A stretch of DNA of 64,000 nucleotides from Sphingopyxis sp. YR583 (GTDB taxonomy: Bacteria; Pseudomonadota; Alphaproteobacteria; Sphingomonadales; Sphingomonadaceae), in NCBI RefSeq assembly GCF_900108295.1, contig NZ_FNWK01000002.1, positions 1-64,000 of the forward strand, read 5' to 3'. The first letter of the stretch is position 1, and each line of letters starts with the position of its first letter. A program made the position numbers and the translations under genes. Below, one piece after another: positions 63,799-64,000 of the stretch. The notes below the pieces were generated by a model. That model worked only from the letters and a program-made list of their open reading frames with translations. It did not search any database and was not told the origin of the DNA.

Positions 63799-64000
63799 TC
63801 AGCCCTTTTTCGGCGCTTTCCGTCGTGGTGCCGCGGAAATGCGCCAAATCGTCCCTTCGAGGCCGCGAACCGCGTCGATCAGCAACGCGCCAACCATCGC
63901 GCGGCGCCCTTCGTGCATCGCCGCGATCACGCCGTCGAGCGATGCGCCGCGCAGCACGAGTTGCGGTGCATTGGCGCGCAGGCGCAGCGCAACGATGCGG
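63799..64000 (-). CDS. 3' end of a gene upstream of ftsH (possibly tilS)
   Basis: The minus strand reads openly from the window edge to a TGA at 63799-63801, with a protein-like sequence (LVLRGASLDGVIAAMHEGRR, ALLIDAVRGLEGTIWRIS) and a basic tail (RRKAPKKG). It ends 82 bp before ftsH. In alphaproteobacteria tilS commonly precedes ftsH, and that is my best guess, but the fragment itself does not identify the family. Confidence 0.5.
   Translation of the reverse strand, partial: RIVALRLRANAPQLVLRGASLDGVIAAMHEGRRAMVGALLIDAVRGLEGTIWRISAAPRRKAPKKG

Overview
The window reads as a chromosomal segment of a high-GC alphaproteobacterium of the Sphingomonadales (Sphingopyxis/Sphingomonas-like). Support comes from the sphingan-type exopolysaccharide gene set, an exosortase of the XrtV type with a PEPxxWA-type C-terminal sorting signal, GTG/TTG starts with tightly overlapping genes, and familiar single-copy genes (rpoZ, ftsH, two tRNAs with encoded CCA). 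Genus-level placement is inference. I saw no insertion sequence, prophage structural module or CRISPR array.

Positions 1-28.5 kb hold a large exopolysaccharide (EPS) locus. After the 5' end of a galU-like gene come a small XrtV-accessory-type membrane protein, an Asp-box beta-propeller, the priming glycosylphosphotransferase, a Wzy-type polymerase, a Wzx flippase and two glycosyltransferases (+ strand). A five-gene minus-strand operon encodes the export machinery: OPX/Wza-like protein, outer-membrane barrel, Wzz-like chain-length protein, separate BY-kinase, and a glycosyltransferase. It is divergent from a TPR lipoprotein and a WecG/TagA glycosyltransferase. Further GTs, a UDP-xylose synthase, a second polymerase-like protein, and the exosortase operon xrtV-epsI-epsD follow. 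The block ends with envelope-remodelling proteins (SleB-type hydrolase, CAP-domain protein, L,D-transpeptidase) and one PEP-CTERM protein. Together these would make, lengthen and export a Wzx/Wzy-type polymer that probably contains xylose, and sort at least one surface protein.

Positions 28.5-36.1 kb are gene-poor and accessory-like. They hold two paralogous PilZ-XRE fusion regulators bracketing an FkbM methyltransferase and an acyltransferase, plus a small lipoprotein, a small winged-helix protein, several strong hairpins and long gaps.

Positions 36.1-40.4 kb form a metal-resistance module: a CnrY/CnrX/CnrH-type ECF sigma system directly upstream of copA and copB. Positions 40.4-48.4 kb carry a BenE transporter, a DUF2339 membrane protein, an alpha/beta hydrolase, and a histidine kinase/FixJ-type regulator pair. 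The hydrolase and the kinase diverge from a nearly perfect 18-bp inverted repeat. A stand-alone receiver follows.

Positions 48.4-64 kb are mostly housekeeping: aminotransferase, tRNA-Ser, cyclophilin, DUF1905 protein, tRNA-Thr, beta-helix protein, LysR regulator, CDC48-type AAA ATPase, MFS transporter, phospholipid N-methyltransferase, phospholipase-D-family synthase, rpoZ, DUF3800 protein, two secreted proteins, ftsH, and the 3' end of an upstream gene.
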